Source: Sabethes cyaneus
Lineage: Eukaryota > Arthropoda > Insecta > Diptera > Culicidae
Direction: 5' to 3'
DNA: 64,000 nt
Assembly: GCF_943734655.1 (NCBI RefSeq)
Contig: NC_071354.1
Location: 1,213,001 to 1,277,000 of the forward strand
The notes beneath the pieces are model-generated. The model ran no database searches. It saw only the letters and a program-made list of their open reading frames with translations, and was not told where the DNA came from. The translations under genes and the position numbers were made by a program. This document shows, piece by piece, positions 22,386 through 35,600 of the stretch; position 1 is the first letter of the stretch; every line of letters begins with the position of its first letter.

Positions 22386-25300
22386 CGACCCTCACTAAGG
22401 TTTCCTGTTATGAAAGATTACTCCAAAGTTTGTAGTCTGATTTAAAAATAAACTTTACACATTACGCGTGTCTAATACGCCCATCGGAATATCCATTTCT
22501 GTTATTACTCAACCAATCATCTCAGTCGGACAGGAAATCTCAAGCCAAACTTAATTTGCTTTCCTTTTCGTAAATTTGCCAGCAGCCACGGGCTTCTATC
22601 CAATGATACTCTGTTCAGACTCACCCACATTAGGTTCATTCATTCGCAAAAAAAAGAAACACAATTCCGAGACAAGTTCAAACCTGATGGAGCGAAAAAA
22701 ATCTTTCGAAATTCCTCGCGTCATCGGATCAGACGCAGTCCACAGCGGGCGTCAGCGAACGTCCGCCATGCCCTGATGGACCCGGCTTGAGTTTCTCTCC
22801 TTTTGACGAACTTGGATCGGTCGTTTAATGTCGAGAGCAAGGTCGTAAACAAACGAAGGTCATTGTCACTATCATCGAAGGTGGTGCTTGAAACATCCAA
22901 CGTATACCGTAAACATCTGATACTCTGGACGGTTTTATTTTGGAAAGTAAAATACCTATACACTGCTAGGTAGGTTGAGCTGTGCCGTAGAATCGTGCAA
23001 TGGAAACCGGATTTTTTTTCGACTCGGAAACGGTATAATTATACGCGAATTTGTCAATCTCTGATGGTAGCACAACTTTTCAGTTTGTTTTGTCGCAAGC
23101 CGCAAACACATTCACCGGCTGTCATAATTTAATTCACTTAAACGTATCATTATTATTCGACGAAGATGCTGATGATGATGATGATGATGGCGGTGATTGT
23201 TGTCCACCGTTGGCTTGCAAACATTGACCAAGAAACTAGATGAATAGATAGATAAACCGAGAGTCTTACAAATAGTCATATCATTCTAATCTGTAGAGGG
23301 TATTGCTAGCGTCTCTGGAGGCCACGACGTTCGTTCCGTATTTGCATTCCTTGCTGTCTTCTTTACTTCATTTTTTATTTTTCGGCAGCATGCGGATTAT
23401 CCTCATCACCGAAGATTCATTAGCCGCGGATCGTTTCTTTCGTGGTCACTATCAATTTGAAGTAAATTTTATGGATATTGAATGCTTGTTTATTGTGCCG
23501 GTCGGATTCAACAAGTCAGTGAACGCCAGCAACAGAGAAGCAGACAGGCTTGGCCTAACTACCAACAACCAGCAACAACAAAGAAGCAGCTAATTTCTTA
23601 CCGTTGTGCGGTTGTTTCGGGTCACACCCAGATCGAGACCCGAGGCCTTTCTCAGCGGAGACCATTACGGGAAGGTTTATCCAATATGAGTCGTCGTTGG
23701 TCTATATGTGTTCTTTTGTTATGCTACTCGATACCGGCGATTTGCTGGCACTGTGTTCTACGGAATATTGCATTGTCGAAATGATTATTACTATCCTGAA
23801 ACTTCATAAAAAGATGAATTTGTACTGGGAAAATCCCCTTTATAATTTTGATAATATATGCCAATTTTTTCGAAGCATGGATTTTCTGTAAAATTTCCGG
23901 AACGCAGCGAAAATCGTACGAATTATGTTTGAATCTTGCATTAGATGTTTTTTAAATAATGTATTATCAAGTTAAACTTAATTTTCGTTAACTTTTTCAC
24001 TTCATCGCCCCTATGCGCCAACGATACCTACTGTCGGTAACAATAATGATCATCAACCTCAGCATTACAATAACCGAAACTATAACGTTTTATAACGGGC
24101 GCTATTAATTTATCCAATTTATTATATGTTAATAGTGCATTATCGACGACTACTCGTGCATCAACCCTTATTTTTTAATGACCATAACGTTTCAGTGGAG
24201 TGCAGCAGATATGCGTGCCGAAATAGTCATCATAGTTAAGCGCACTCAATTGATGGCACAATCGAAGTACACTCGATTTCCTGTTTGCTTTATAGTGGTT
24301 TAATTGGGAAAGTCGTTGATTCCGAGACTGCGTACCACAATCTGCACACTAAATACAATATTGATGCGCAATCGAAGAGCAATAAATATTTATGTATGTG
24401 AAACTCATCAGATTTAGCATCACTTCTCCACTAAGAATCTGCTAGGTTTTGCTAGCGGCTTTCAGTGTGTACAAAAATTGGCACTTTGAACGTTCCACAG
24501 TGATTGGATCGTAAGATTTGCCTCGCAAGACAAGTTTAATGTGCGCGCTAACATTTATTTGTGTTTGAAAGTTTCATACACAAACGGTGGTCTATGTAGA
24601 ATATTTTTTTAGAAAAAGTGGTTACCCTATTCTTTAATAATTGCTAAACAGCAGTTAATGTACATTTAATTGCTCATAAAAGTTATCTCAAATTGGATTG
24701 CTTTTAAATTTATTGAAATTCAAACCAAGATTCAGTGATCATTCAGATAGTTTTAACGTTTCAGATTAAATCTTCTGATGAATTGACTGCGGTAATGATG
24801 CTTTCTGTTTTTTTTCTGTTTATAGCATAAAGAAGAAAAAACGTTTATGTTCTGCTTGGTTGTAGATACAGTAGGTTTTATAGTACGAATAGCATTGTTA
24901 AACTAGTCCAACAGCTTTCTCGAGCGTATATCATTGATGTTTTTGCAATGCGCTTTGATATTTTTTCGTACTTTTACTTTAAAAAAAATCTGGTTTCATT
25001 TGAAGCAATAAAACGAAATACCGGTTTGAAATGTAAAACTATTTGAAACCCGTTTTTATATGTTTAGGAATGTGACCGAGATATAAGGTTAGTCTATTTT
25101 GAAGTTGTTTGAAAATGGCATACATTTACCTTGATGTGTATCAAGAGAAATTTTAGTACATGTGATACTATTTATACAATATCGCTTTAGGTTGGTGCGT
25201 GAGAGGTACAGGTTTATATTATATTTGGCAAATAGTCAGAAGTTTCTAAATTCATCGTGTCACAGGGTTACTTGTCGAGTAAAATTGTATTATGACTTAA

Positions 25301-25717
25301 TATGACTAATACACTCAAATCTCGTTTTACGTTTACTATTGCGGGGACGCAAAAAAAATCGGTCGTAAAACAAGAGGACGTTAATTCAAATTTCGGACGT
25401 AAAAAAGTGGACGTAAAACGAAATCACGTAAAATGAATATTGTATCTTTTTCGTAAGTCCGTGTGTGATTTCACATTGCAGATTTTTGTCACACACTGCA
25501 GGTCAATGAAAATAGGTGTAAGTACAAAACTTCATAAAGTTGTACATTTCTACAGGTTGTACGCAAAAGCAACGTAGGTGTTGTATTATTGCATGAGTTT
25601 AAGTGTAAACTATGAATTATGAAGTATTTTTATTCAATTTTAGTCTACATGTTTGCCCAAAACTACCATTCTTCAGATCTTCGTAATACTTTCATACAAC
25701 TTTGCAGAGCTCTGTTC
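22386..25717. other. No gene seen; small repeats only
   Basis: AT-rich sequence. The plus-strand open frames at 23303-23891 and the minus-strand frame at 22721-22963 show no domain or splice support. A short perfect (GAT)n run lies at 23171-23189. Near 25323-25436 there are repeated half-palindromic ACGTAAAAC / GTTTTACG words, perhaps a decayed inverted-repeat element, but its ends cannot be placed. Confidence 0.5.
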
Positions 25718-26690
25718 TTAAAGTGCTTGTAGATAATTGACAGAAAATAAATACAAAGAATAATAATACCTTTCATTTATTATCAAAGTGATGAAAATCG
25801 GTTCAGTCGTTGAATTGAGCCATCTAGCACGTTGGGTCCCTCTATTCCTGGTGCCGGCGGGCTTTTTGAAAAGTACGAATTTCACTGGACATTCGTATGG
25901 AATTCTTGCGACGTGGTCGGCTAACCGTAGTTTCCCAACTTTCGCCAGGTGTACGATGGGAATCTCTCCAAGCAGTACCTGTAGCTCGTGATTCATACGC
26001 CTCCGCCACTCTCCGCTTTGTATTCCGCCAAAACTAGGCCGCAACACATTTCGTTCAAATACGGCAAGTGTACGTATGTCATCCGTAAGAAAAGTAGACT
26101 ATCGGTCTGATTAGCGTTTTGTGCATCGTCAGCTTTGTGCGGCGGCGGCGGCAACCACTTCCAGTTTATCGCCGTCAATAGTCACTGTCCTTGGAAGTCG
26201 AACGATATTTTTTCTGGAGCCTCTTCCTACCGCATATTTGGTTTTCGACGCGTTGATTTGTAACCTGATCATGCTAGCCTCCGTTTTTAACCTGGAATAG
26301 ATTGCCTCCGCCGTCCCAAGCTTTCTAGTAATCATATAGAAACTGTCTGCGAAGGCTAGGAATTTGATACTTTTGCTGAATATCGTTCCTTTCGTTTTGA
26401 TGCCCGCTCGCCGGATCACATCTTCAATAGCGGTGTTGACTAATATACATAACAGTTCATCCTCTTACCGCAACTCTCTGCGCGATTCGAAGGGACTCGA
26501 GAGTGCCCCCGTACACACGCACGTAGCATATCACTCGTTCCAGGGTAGCTTTGATTAGCCGCGTCAGTTTGTCCGGAAAACCGTTCTGGTGCATTATCTT
26601 CCATAGCTGTTCGCGCCCGACTATATCGTATGCTACCTTAAAATCCACGAAAATATGATGCGTGGGCATGTTGTACTCCCGACAACACAT
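25718..26690 (-). pseudogene. Decayed non-LTR retrotransposon (LINE) reverse transcriptase, C-terminal half
   Basis: Three minus-strand fragments in succession match one LINE-type RT. 26690-26457 carries the motif A region THHIFVDFKVAYD and KLTRLIKATLE. 26419-26129 carries the motif C position, where the YADD-like motif is degraded to FADS, plus the INASKTKY region. 26047-25718 holds the C-terminal part with EWRRRMNHELQ, then LRLADHVARI and GTRNRGTQRARW. Frames differ and motif B (usually GLRQGD) is degraded to VAVRG, so the copy is dead. No 5' ORF or endonuclease is seen: it is 5'-truncated, as usual for LINEs. Clade not assigned. Confidence 0.85.
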
Positions 26691-29600
26691 TGTACTCCCG
26701 TTGCCGACTCTCGTGATGGGGCCGTCATTTTAGAAGTAGTGCCGAGACAGCACATTTCTCTTATTTCAGCCTTCCGCTTCAGACCAGACGCTGTCGTGAG
26801 CCGCTCCTAACCGCGAGTACAACCGCGCGCGCTCGGTAGATGTAGAGCCACCACGAGCCGCTCCTGGCTGACAAGGTTATTATTCTTCGTTGCTATACTA
26901 TGCGTTCGCAAGAGGTCGGTATACAACCTTAGTTTCCTTATCAACGCATATATGCATAGACATAGCGCCTCGCCCGCACGTCCATTTTGTCACTTTATTT
27001 CAAATTTAATTCATTATACTATATACTATTTTAATAACTGTTTTGAAAATTGCTTACTAATGATCAATTAAAATATAGATAAAGTTTTGAACCGTTTTGA
27101 TTTACATTGAAGCTATAATCATTTTGCATGTTAAAATTGGTTAAGCCTACCTTTCCGCTCATTTTCAATTGTTTAAAAATTCTTCACCATCATCAATTTG
27201 ATCCAGATAAAGTGCAAATATGTAATAATTGCAGTTGTCTTGACCATGAATCATAACGGTAGACATTACAAACCGCTTATTTTGAAGTGATGAGTTTGCC
27301 CTGTAAAATCGATAATCAACCTTGCGCTTCGAAGAAATGGGAAAAGCTACTACGTACACAATTTATTTGCACCAGATCGCCAGAAAGGAGGTCTAACCAG
27401 TAGTCTAGGACATGACTACTACAACTGATCATAGACTTTGAACAAATTAGCTTAGTTGCGGTATCATCTAATCAGCTGCACCGAACCTTGTTGGATGTAT
27501 CTACGGACTGCAGCCGTTCATTGATTGAAAGTACCTGCTCTGGTTTGTTGCACAATCCATCCAAGCCTTAAAAGCGATACAAATCGATCGATCGTCAATC
27601 ATCTGTACTTGGTCGGTGCGATAAAAAGAGTTCCACTTGCATTCCTTCTGCGAGGGAGGGAAATTGGCTAAGAGAATAATTGCGGCTACACCAGCTTACA
27701 ACCGGGTCAGCCAGTTTCGTTTGCTGAAGTGTTGATAGGTTAATTTAAATTTGCCTTTATTTTTTCTGGTATTGCCGTCGCTCCAGTGTGTCCAGTACCC
27801 ACAGCAGTCGGCACTCTGGCCACTGAGTGCGCCGGAAGGGAATGAAAATCGTGCCAGTCGTGGTCCATAATCATATGGTAATTTCTGGTGGCGGCTGCTG
27901 CTGGTTGATTGATTAGCAGATTGCATATGTACCTATCGTTGCAGTTCGATCTACACGTTGTTCTCCCTCTGGGAAATTACATGTGGCAGTCAATTGAAGT
28001 GAGAAATACTGAAATGAAGGTTTTCTTTTGATTTTGCATAAGCCCAAAGCATTTTGAGCGGTGTTGATAATGCTTCAATAATTTAGACAGAAGTATCCGT
28101 AGTCAAAGTTTGAGCCTAATTGTGTTTTACGATTGCCTCCGAGGTTGGTGAATTTCATGGATATATGAGAAATTTCACACTATAAAATGACTTTTTACAA
28201 AGGTTCAGTAGCCAGTCACAGTTAGCAGAAATGTATGAGCTTTAAACTAAATTAGTGTTTAAATATCTTTTTTTGGTTTTTCAACTAACATTTTTCGGTT
28301 GAGCACCTTTGCATGGCTGCCAATTGTTTAAACGTTCTTTTTATACGTTTTACTGGCGTTTATATTATGTTTGACAAAAAACAAGTCGTGCCAGTATTAT
28401 TATCGCCATCGACACGTAGTTGTGGTATTTGTCGTCGTTATTAAGTTTCTAGCGCCATTGCCGCTGTAGAATAGCAGAAGAAAATCGAAGCAATCGTCAC
28501 GGTTGCCAGTAACATAAGACGAAGATGACGGCAACGAGAAACGTTAGAGCATAGCGCAATGCGCAAAGACAGTCGCGAAAAAGGGTCACTGGCTGGCGTC
28601 GATAAAGCCATAATAAAGAATCCTCATCGCATCGTAAAAAAACCAGGTATTTTACATTGCCTTTCTGCTTTAAGCGAACGCTGCTGAAGTGAAGCATACG
28701 TTTATCGATTCTCACCGGCATTGTAGCGATTGAAGTTGGCCGCGCGAGTACCGGATTGCGCTAGATTTTTCGACGCGATGCTACTGGAAGGGTAATGACA
28801 CTCTAATATGGACATGCAATCGGACTAGTGCTAGAAGGTATGCAATTTAGAGGAATTAAAGAGATGAAAAAACGTATATAACCAGTCATAAAGTGTCACA
28901 TTAGCTGTTGTCTAGTAGGGAAGAACTGCTCAAAATAGGTTCTTTATTTTTCTTCCGATCATTAATACATTTTGAGAATAGCAGTAATGCAATGCTTTAC
29001 AATTAGTAAACCACTGTTATATCCTAGAAGGGATTATTGTTGAATGGTTTTTTATTAATTAAAAATAAGTAGGTACTTGAGCAGCGTCTTCATTTGTCCT
29101 TGACTTTGGATTTTGTTGAGCAACCACAGTTATTTCGTGCGTCAGTGTCACACCATTGTCTTCCTAGTCGACGTCATTTGCACTCGTCGATATATTTGAC
29201 TTTCAATTATTATTGCTCTAATCTAATTCACATAGGATATACTGATCGTTTCACTGAAATTTCGTGACCGTTTTTGTAGTAAAATTTTATTGATTTTTTA
29301 TGGTGATACCGAAAAAATTGATAGAATTTGAATTGACACGACTAGAACTTTACATTGTTCCCTGCTTGATGGTACTACGCCACAACTAAATAAAAACAAT
29401 GGAAATAAATTATGCTAATCACAAGCATGTGATTTTTTACCATCTGTTTTGATCACTTAACCGGAAACTCCGAATTTAGCCAGCACAATGAAAATGGTTT
29501 AGCTTCCACCTGCGTTGCTTGGATATTCCAAACATTACTATTCATTTCGAGTAGCATATTTTAATTCATCGTGAAAACTGATTCATCACACCTTTAACAG

Positions 29601-32364
29601 GTGTAGTAGATATATTCATTATGTACAAAGTTTTTCTTAAGCATAGTTTGCTAACGAATGCCTTAAGGGGTTATGGAATTTTCGAAAAATAATTATCCTT
29701 TTTGTTTCATACCCATAATGTACATGTATGCAAGTATACATACATACAATTTTATACCAATCCGTTAAAAATTAGTTCAAAATTAATTAGGCAGTAGCAA
29801 GTACATTTGTAACCACGTCTCATAGTAGTTGAAAAAGTAACGCAAAATTTTGAACGAAGGGTTCTCCTGGCCGATAATTATTTTCCATTTTATGGATATT
29901 TTAAGAGCTAAATTTATGTCAAAGATCTACTTTTTGTATTTGAGAAGCTACCATTTTGTTGCAAAAAAAAATTGTTTCGCTAATTCCTTCGATCAATTAT
30001 AAAATAATATATGATTTGAACAATTTTATTTTGGTTTTTGGATTGTTAATGATTCAGGTCATAGATATTGTGCACACTGCACACCGCAAGACAATTTTTT
30101 TAGAAGTATTTCAGGAGAATAACTATATCAGCTATTTAAATATCTATATGTACAAATAGAATATGTTGAGATAGAGTCGAAAATTTGTGTAACTAGTGTA
30201 CAAATTTTAGCTTGAACTCAAAAATTAGCTTATTTGGGCCTTCTAGTATATATCCGCTTGATTGTTTGATGAACGCGACTAAATTTAATCAACAATTGAG
30301 ATGAATCGGTATCGGTTTTCTGAATAAAGCGAATTCATTCACCACTTTAGAGTTCATCAACCTCACTTGGGTTAAGTTCATGGGTATCAGAATATTTTTC
30401 TGATAATTAATGTGCGATTCGCTTGTTATAATTAACTACACACGATACATCGCTTGACGTTGTATGCGGTTGTTAAAGTTCCACACCTTGGTGCTCTAGA
30501 CGATGCAATTATAAGTCTAGCATGGACTGTGAACATACAATTCTCTCGGATTTACGCTAATCTGTAACTGGAGATCATGATTTGCATTATATTTATTTTC
30601 ATGTCAACAGAAACGGTTGCAATTGTTGCATGATTGTTATCTCATTCAGTCTCAAACATCTTCCGGTCATTTTCAGTTTAATGAAGTACTTATTTGCTAC
30701 GTATGATGAGAATCCATAAAACTGTTATTATTTAAATCGAGTTCTTATAAATTTGTATTTAAACGAGAGTCTAAAGTAAGAAAAATGGGCATCAGAAAAT
30801 TCCTCCACTAAGCATTTTGTCAGAAAAAAGATTATTTGATAAACACGCGCGATGAATGCTTTGTTTTGCTACACAAGTCGCATAAATTTGTGTCGATCTG
30901 TCGATCAAATGAAAGTAAATGAACCGAAGTAGTTTCCCTTCCGTAAATCAAGTTGCCATCATATGCGAACGAGAGGAAGTAAATATTTAAGTTGCTTAGC
31001 ATCTCCTGCTTTTATGCAGTCATTCAGTCTACGCTAAGCAGCCCTGGTTGATGAAGAGAAAATATGCAAATTGCTAGATGAGAGAGAAATTTTAGCATAA
31101 CCTATCAATTTAATCCGATTTGGAGACTCGCTTCATAACATGCTCAGGAACAGAGCTACATTGCGCTAATATCGTGTCGACAGACGCAACTATAGTACTA
31201 ACGTTCAGACGAAGTGTATCATTCCGCTGTCATGTTTTCCATCCGCCTTCCACGGGTTTTGTTTTTATTGGTCGCTCACGGTGCTTATTCGTTCTTCGCA
31301 CCAGAGCATGGTATCATCGCACCGCGTCGACCGTGGCCGTTGTTTATTTTGGTCCGTCTTTTACAATTACATAGCCATAGCACAAATAAGACATAAATCG
31401 AAGGGAAAATTAATGGGTGTCGAGATTCGCGCTTATGATTCGGAGTCTAAAACAACGCCGGGCGAGTGGCTGATAATTGCGAGCTGAGACAGCAAAAATA
31501 TTGCAAATCGTCCTAGCAGACTTTTGTACCGCCGAAAATAAATATATCAGGCATTAAAAAAAGATAAAATCGAGTTTTTTGAGTATTTTTACTCAACTGA
31601 CTGTTTTTTTTTCATATCTATAATTTACATGATGCATGTAACATTTGAATTTTGAGAAAAAAAACTTGCCGTTTAGATTTGTTTTCAATCTTTCTTTGTT
31701 TCTTAGGGTCCAAGTTGATATCTTAAATCTAGCCTTTTCTGAGAATCGAGAGAAGAGGGAGAGTTTTAGCAGCGCTGGGAGTAAATGGGTTAAGCTTGAT
31801 AGCATCAAAACCAAGCAGATTTTGTTGTTTTAATAAGTTTAGTGTTTGAACGATGTGTTTTATTAGTTTTTGAATGTGCTGCTGTGTTCTACTAATTCCT
31901 TTGCTATTGGGAATAGACGATATAACCCGATCTTCACTAAGGTTGCTCGTATCCCGTTGCTGGTACCATGGGATAAGAAGCTGAGAGCCATTGTGGGGTC
32001 TTTTTTATACCTAATGTTCCACAAGGCACCAAAGGCACGCAAGGTGCAGCCGGCTTACACTCTTTTTTTCTCACACTATGTTAAATCTTGATCGTTGTTT
32101 AGGAATTAAAACACGTGGTTTCCCGGTCACGGCTTTCGTCACTAAAAAAAGTTTTCGTAAGGAATCCGTGACCAAATAACCACACTATTTAATTAAAAGT
32201 ACCGCGGTCGAATTTATACAAATAGTATTTTTAAACCAACAGCATGATAAGTATCGTATGATTGATTAAATTATTTTTAATTTATTGATTTAGTTTGAGA
32301 TCTTAGTTATTGGCATTCCAAATCTATCAGTTTTTCATAAGACATTATCCTCTAATATTCACCA
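26691..32364. other. No gene seen
   Basis: AT-rich noncoding sequence. 26691-26960 is GC-richer and adjoins the LINE remnant, so it may be more of it, but no protein motif is visible. A block at 31890-32080 has a composition and sharp edges that suggest another old repeat, family not identified. Nothing else could be supported. Confidence 0.5.
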
Positions 32365-32366
32365 TA

Positions 32367-32602
32367 CCGTTCTGATTCAAACTTAAAACTGTCTAAAACT
32401 TCTCAAAACTTGGAATAAAATACTCGTTAGTATCGCTAATATGATAAAATATTATACTTATTGTATACCACCGGATAGAGGACATTCTAACGAACACGGT
32501 GGTATACAACAAGCATAATATTTTATCATATTAGCTATACTAACGAGCATTTTATTATAAGTGTTCGAAGTTTGAAACTGTTTTAAGCTTGAATCAGAAC
32601 GG
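32367..32602. mobile_element. Foldback MITE, ~107-bp arms, TA target site
   Basis: A 236-bp near-palindrome. The left arm starts CCGTTCTGATTCAA and runs to GTATACCACC at 32472. The right arm (32498-32602) is its reverse complement with scattered mismatches, ending TTGAATCAGAACGG. The loop is about 25 nt. TA flanks both ends (32365-32366 and 32603-32604), consistent with a Tc1/mariner-type mobilised MITE. No ORF. Confidence 0.85.
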
Positions 32603-32604
32603 TA

Positions 32605-35600
32605 GGAGCAGATTTTTTCTTTCTAACTAATAAGAAGCGTAACCGAGCGAGACAGAAAGTGTCTCGAGCCGATAAAGAAGTCTCCAGGAGACGAACCTGC
32701 GGTCCGTCTCACGGGCGAACGATGATGAAGTAATGATTGGATGTCACGAAATCGCGCAGAGGCCAGGTTGGTATGCGGTCTTGCCAACGAGCCAGTCCAC
32801 TGATCGGACCGGATGGCAAAAATGTTAATCGAATGATGATTAGAAGGACTCGGCTCTGGCCGCGGTCATGATGACTTCAGCATTGCTCAAGCGTGTGAAA
32901 GTCGTCGAATGCGCGCACCCTGTGGACTGCGGTTCGCTCAGTGTTCGCCTGACCCATATTTCGACAAGGTTCGGAAAATATGCTGAGAGCAATATTTTTC
33001 GGTTTTATCATAATTGGATCATTCTTTTTCCTGGAACTGGCAAGTGTTTGTAGCTGGAAAATTAGGTTAAATGTTGAATTTTCCATGAGCTTCCCCGGAA
33101 TGATGATGCTAGCGGTGGCAGATATTAATATTTATGATTGTGTTCAATTTGATTTTTTTTGTTTAGAAACATATAGTAAGAATCAGATGCTAAGAAAAAA
33201 TGACCATTTGAGCTGCGGACCAACGCAATAAAATAGTAAAAATAAAAAAATGAATAAGATTGATGTAACTTACTTGCAAACAATACGAGAGCGGTATCGA
33301 ACCAAAAATAAAACCAAATTGGGTACTGTACTGTACCTGAGTTGTACTGTACTCACCTGTCACTATGGTGACCTCCGTATTATAATCTTCTTCGGTTTGT
33401 TAGAAAAAGTGAGAGCCTCGATTGCCTAGCCCTTGTCTGTCGAGACTGTCCATTAGCGTGAAAGTTCCATTATATTCAGTGGCATGAGAGCTACATGCAA
33501 GTGAATGAGATGACATATCTGCTACAAATTTTCCGCATACCTTTGCTCGACACTAAAGTCACTAGCCGGAGCTGCTAACTAAAGTGTGTCTGAACTGGCA
33601 CCCGGCAAATTCCACGGTTGATCACTACTGTCTATACCTACAGCCGCAGCTTGAACAGTGCAATCGAGCCCAATTCTCTGTGAAAATGAAGCATAAATAG
33701 CGTGAGCTGTAGAATGTATAATTAGGCTCTCCATTGAGTGAACTTTGCAAAACAAGAAGCGAAAGGTGTTGTGAGTTTTTTTTTCTTTTCGATGTTTTCA
33801 ACAAATAGAATTCCAAATCGTTTCGCGCTCTATCGAAGGGAATTTATTTGAATTGTTTTACAAGTCAATTTTTCTATGCACGAACTTTGATTTTGCAGAC
33901 TTTTCTTTCCGTTGCGCTGCGATCTGGTATCGTTGAGAGAAAGACATTAGTTTTACTGCAGTTTTGGAATTGAATAAGGAAACATGGAAATTAGTACAAT
34001 GGCGTTGACTTCTTTTCGTGAGAAGTGTATTAAGCGGGAAATATTTATCAGAACTCGCCAGTTTTGTATAAACCTTCAGGCGTATATTGATAATGTACGT
34101 TAATAGTGTATATTTTAGAATTTAATAGAAAGAAAAATTTAAAGACCGTTAGAAAACAATGTTAGTTAGGCTATCAACTTATTCCTCCTTACGTTTGGAC
34201 AAACTTTGCAGTCAACTCTAGTAATCATGTCCTGATCACAACAATGTACCACCTGTTCCTAGTACTTGCTAAGAGATGACATTTTTTGTTTTTACTTACT
34301 GTTGCAAAATATCGTTAGAGATGAACAAAAAATACTTCGCCATGTCTACGAATTGTAAAGATGGCAGTTTCAGCGTGCCCCAACGAGTTAATTACCCTCC
34401 AATTAGTGAAGCTAGACACTTCTGCGTTAAACTGCGCCTTTTAAATGCGACACAGAAGCGCGTGAGTCATAAACTACTTATAAAACAGCCGAGTCAAAGT
34501 TAGCTCACCCAGCAAACGGTGTAACGGTTTTCTTTCATTTTTCTCCTGAAATATATCATTTCGTGGTATTTCGAAGAGCTCCCCCGCACCAACAAATCAC
34601 CATTAGAATTGAATGTCCAACGACGACGACGACGATGCCAAACGTAGCTGCAGTACGAATCGGGTTGTCGGCTGGCATTGCAACATTTTCACAGCGTGTG
34701 GCTTTATCGTTCTAGTGAACTCCTACCCAATAAAGGTCACAAATATGCAAAAGGCAACTTCTTGTATGCGCGCGTGCTTTTCCATGTGGCCACCAATAAA
34801 TCAAACGAGCAAAAATTAATTGATGAAAATCGATATTAGGTGTACGTAGCATATGGTAACCGAGCCTAGCGGCTCGGTGCTGTGCCAAGTTACGGATCAT
34901 AGCTAGGTCGGATGGTTAGGCAGCTGGAGGTATCCACAGCGGCTCAAGATCGCGGCAGGCAGCGCACGCGTGCCTCTGCTGGTTTGGCCTGAAGAATCGT
35001 CGAAGAAAAAAGCTGTTTGCTCAGGGCTATAATTTATAGGTAAATAACGATTATGTGGTTTTATGGAAGGTATAATGAGCTTCTAAAATTGGAGAGTGCA
35101 TCTAACAGGTACTCAAGATGTGTAATAATAAATCTATAGACTGTTCGAGAATGGATGGTTCATAGAAGCCAATCGATTAAATTTATGAAGTAAGTAACAT
35201 TTACGAATTAATAAGACTGCTATTGAAAAAACTGGCCAGGTGTCAGAAAATTCTTGCGGGACAGTAAATAGTAAGTAACGTCAATGAACCTGCACAACAT
35301 TGTATTTCTTGCTTTACAAACTTCATTGCATTCCACCATTCACAACATTATTATTTCTGCATGCTTGATTATACTTCGGTACATCTTCAGATCATGCTTC
35401 GTAGTATCTGCTGTGCTGGTTGATCTGTCTCTCGTGGCCGCCAGCGATGATGGCATACCAAGAGACGACGACTTGCTGACCTATTTTTCTCCCACCGGCT
35501 CATAAATTAAAAAATATGGAATGCCACACACGGGTGCTTTGGCAATGACATGCGCTCGTCGGGTCTATTGGGTGGCTCCGTTGAGACCATAAACGGCGAT

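Noticed and set aside
25323..25436. MITE with ACGTAAAAC-type ends
   Set aside because: Repeated half-palindromic words are visible but no terminal inverted repeat or target duplication could be fixed.
34859..34878. MicroRNA hairpin
   Set aside because: The 8-bp stem with 4-nt loop is too short for a precursor, and no known mature sequence was recognised.
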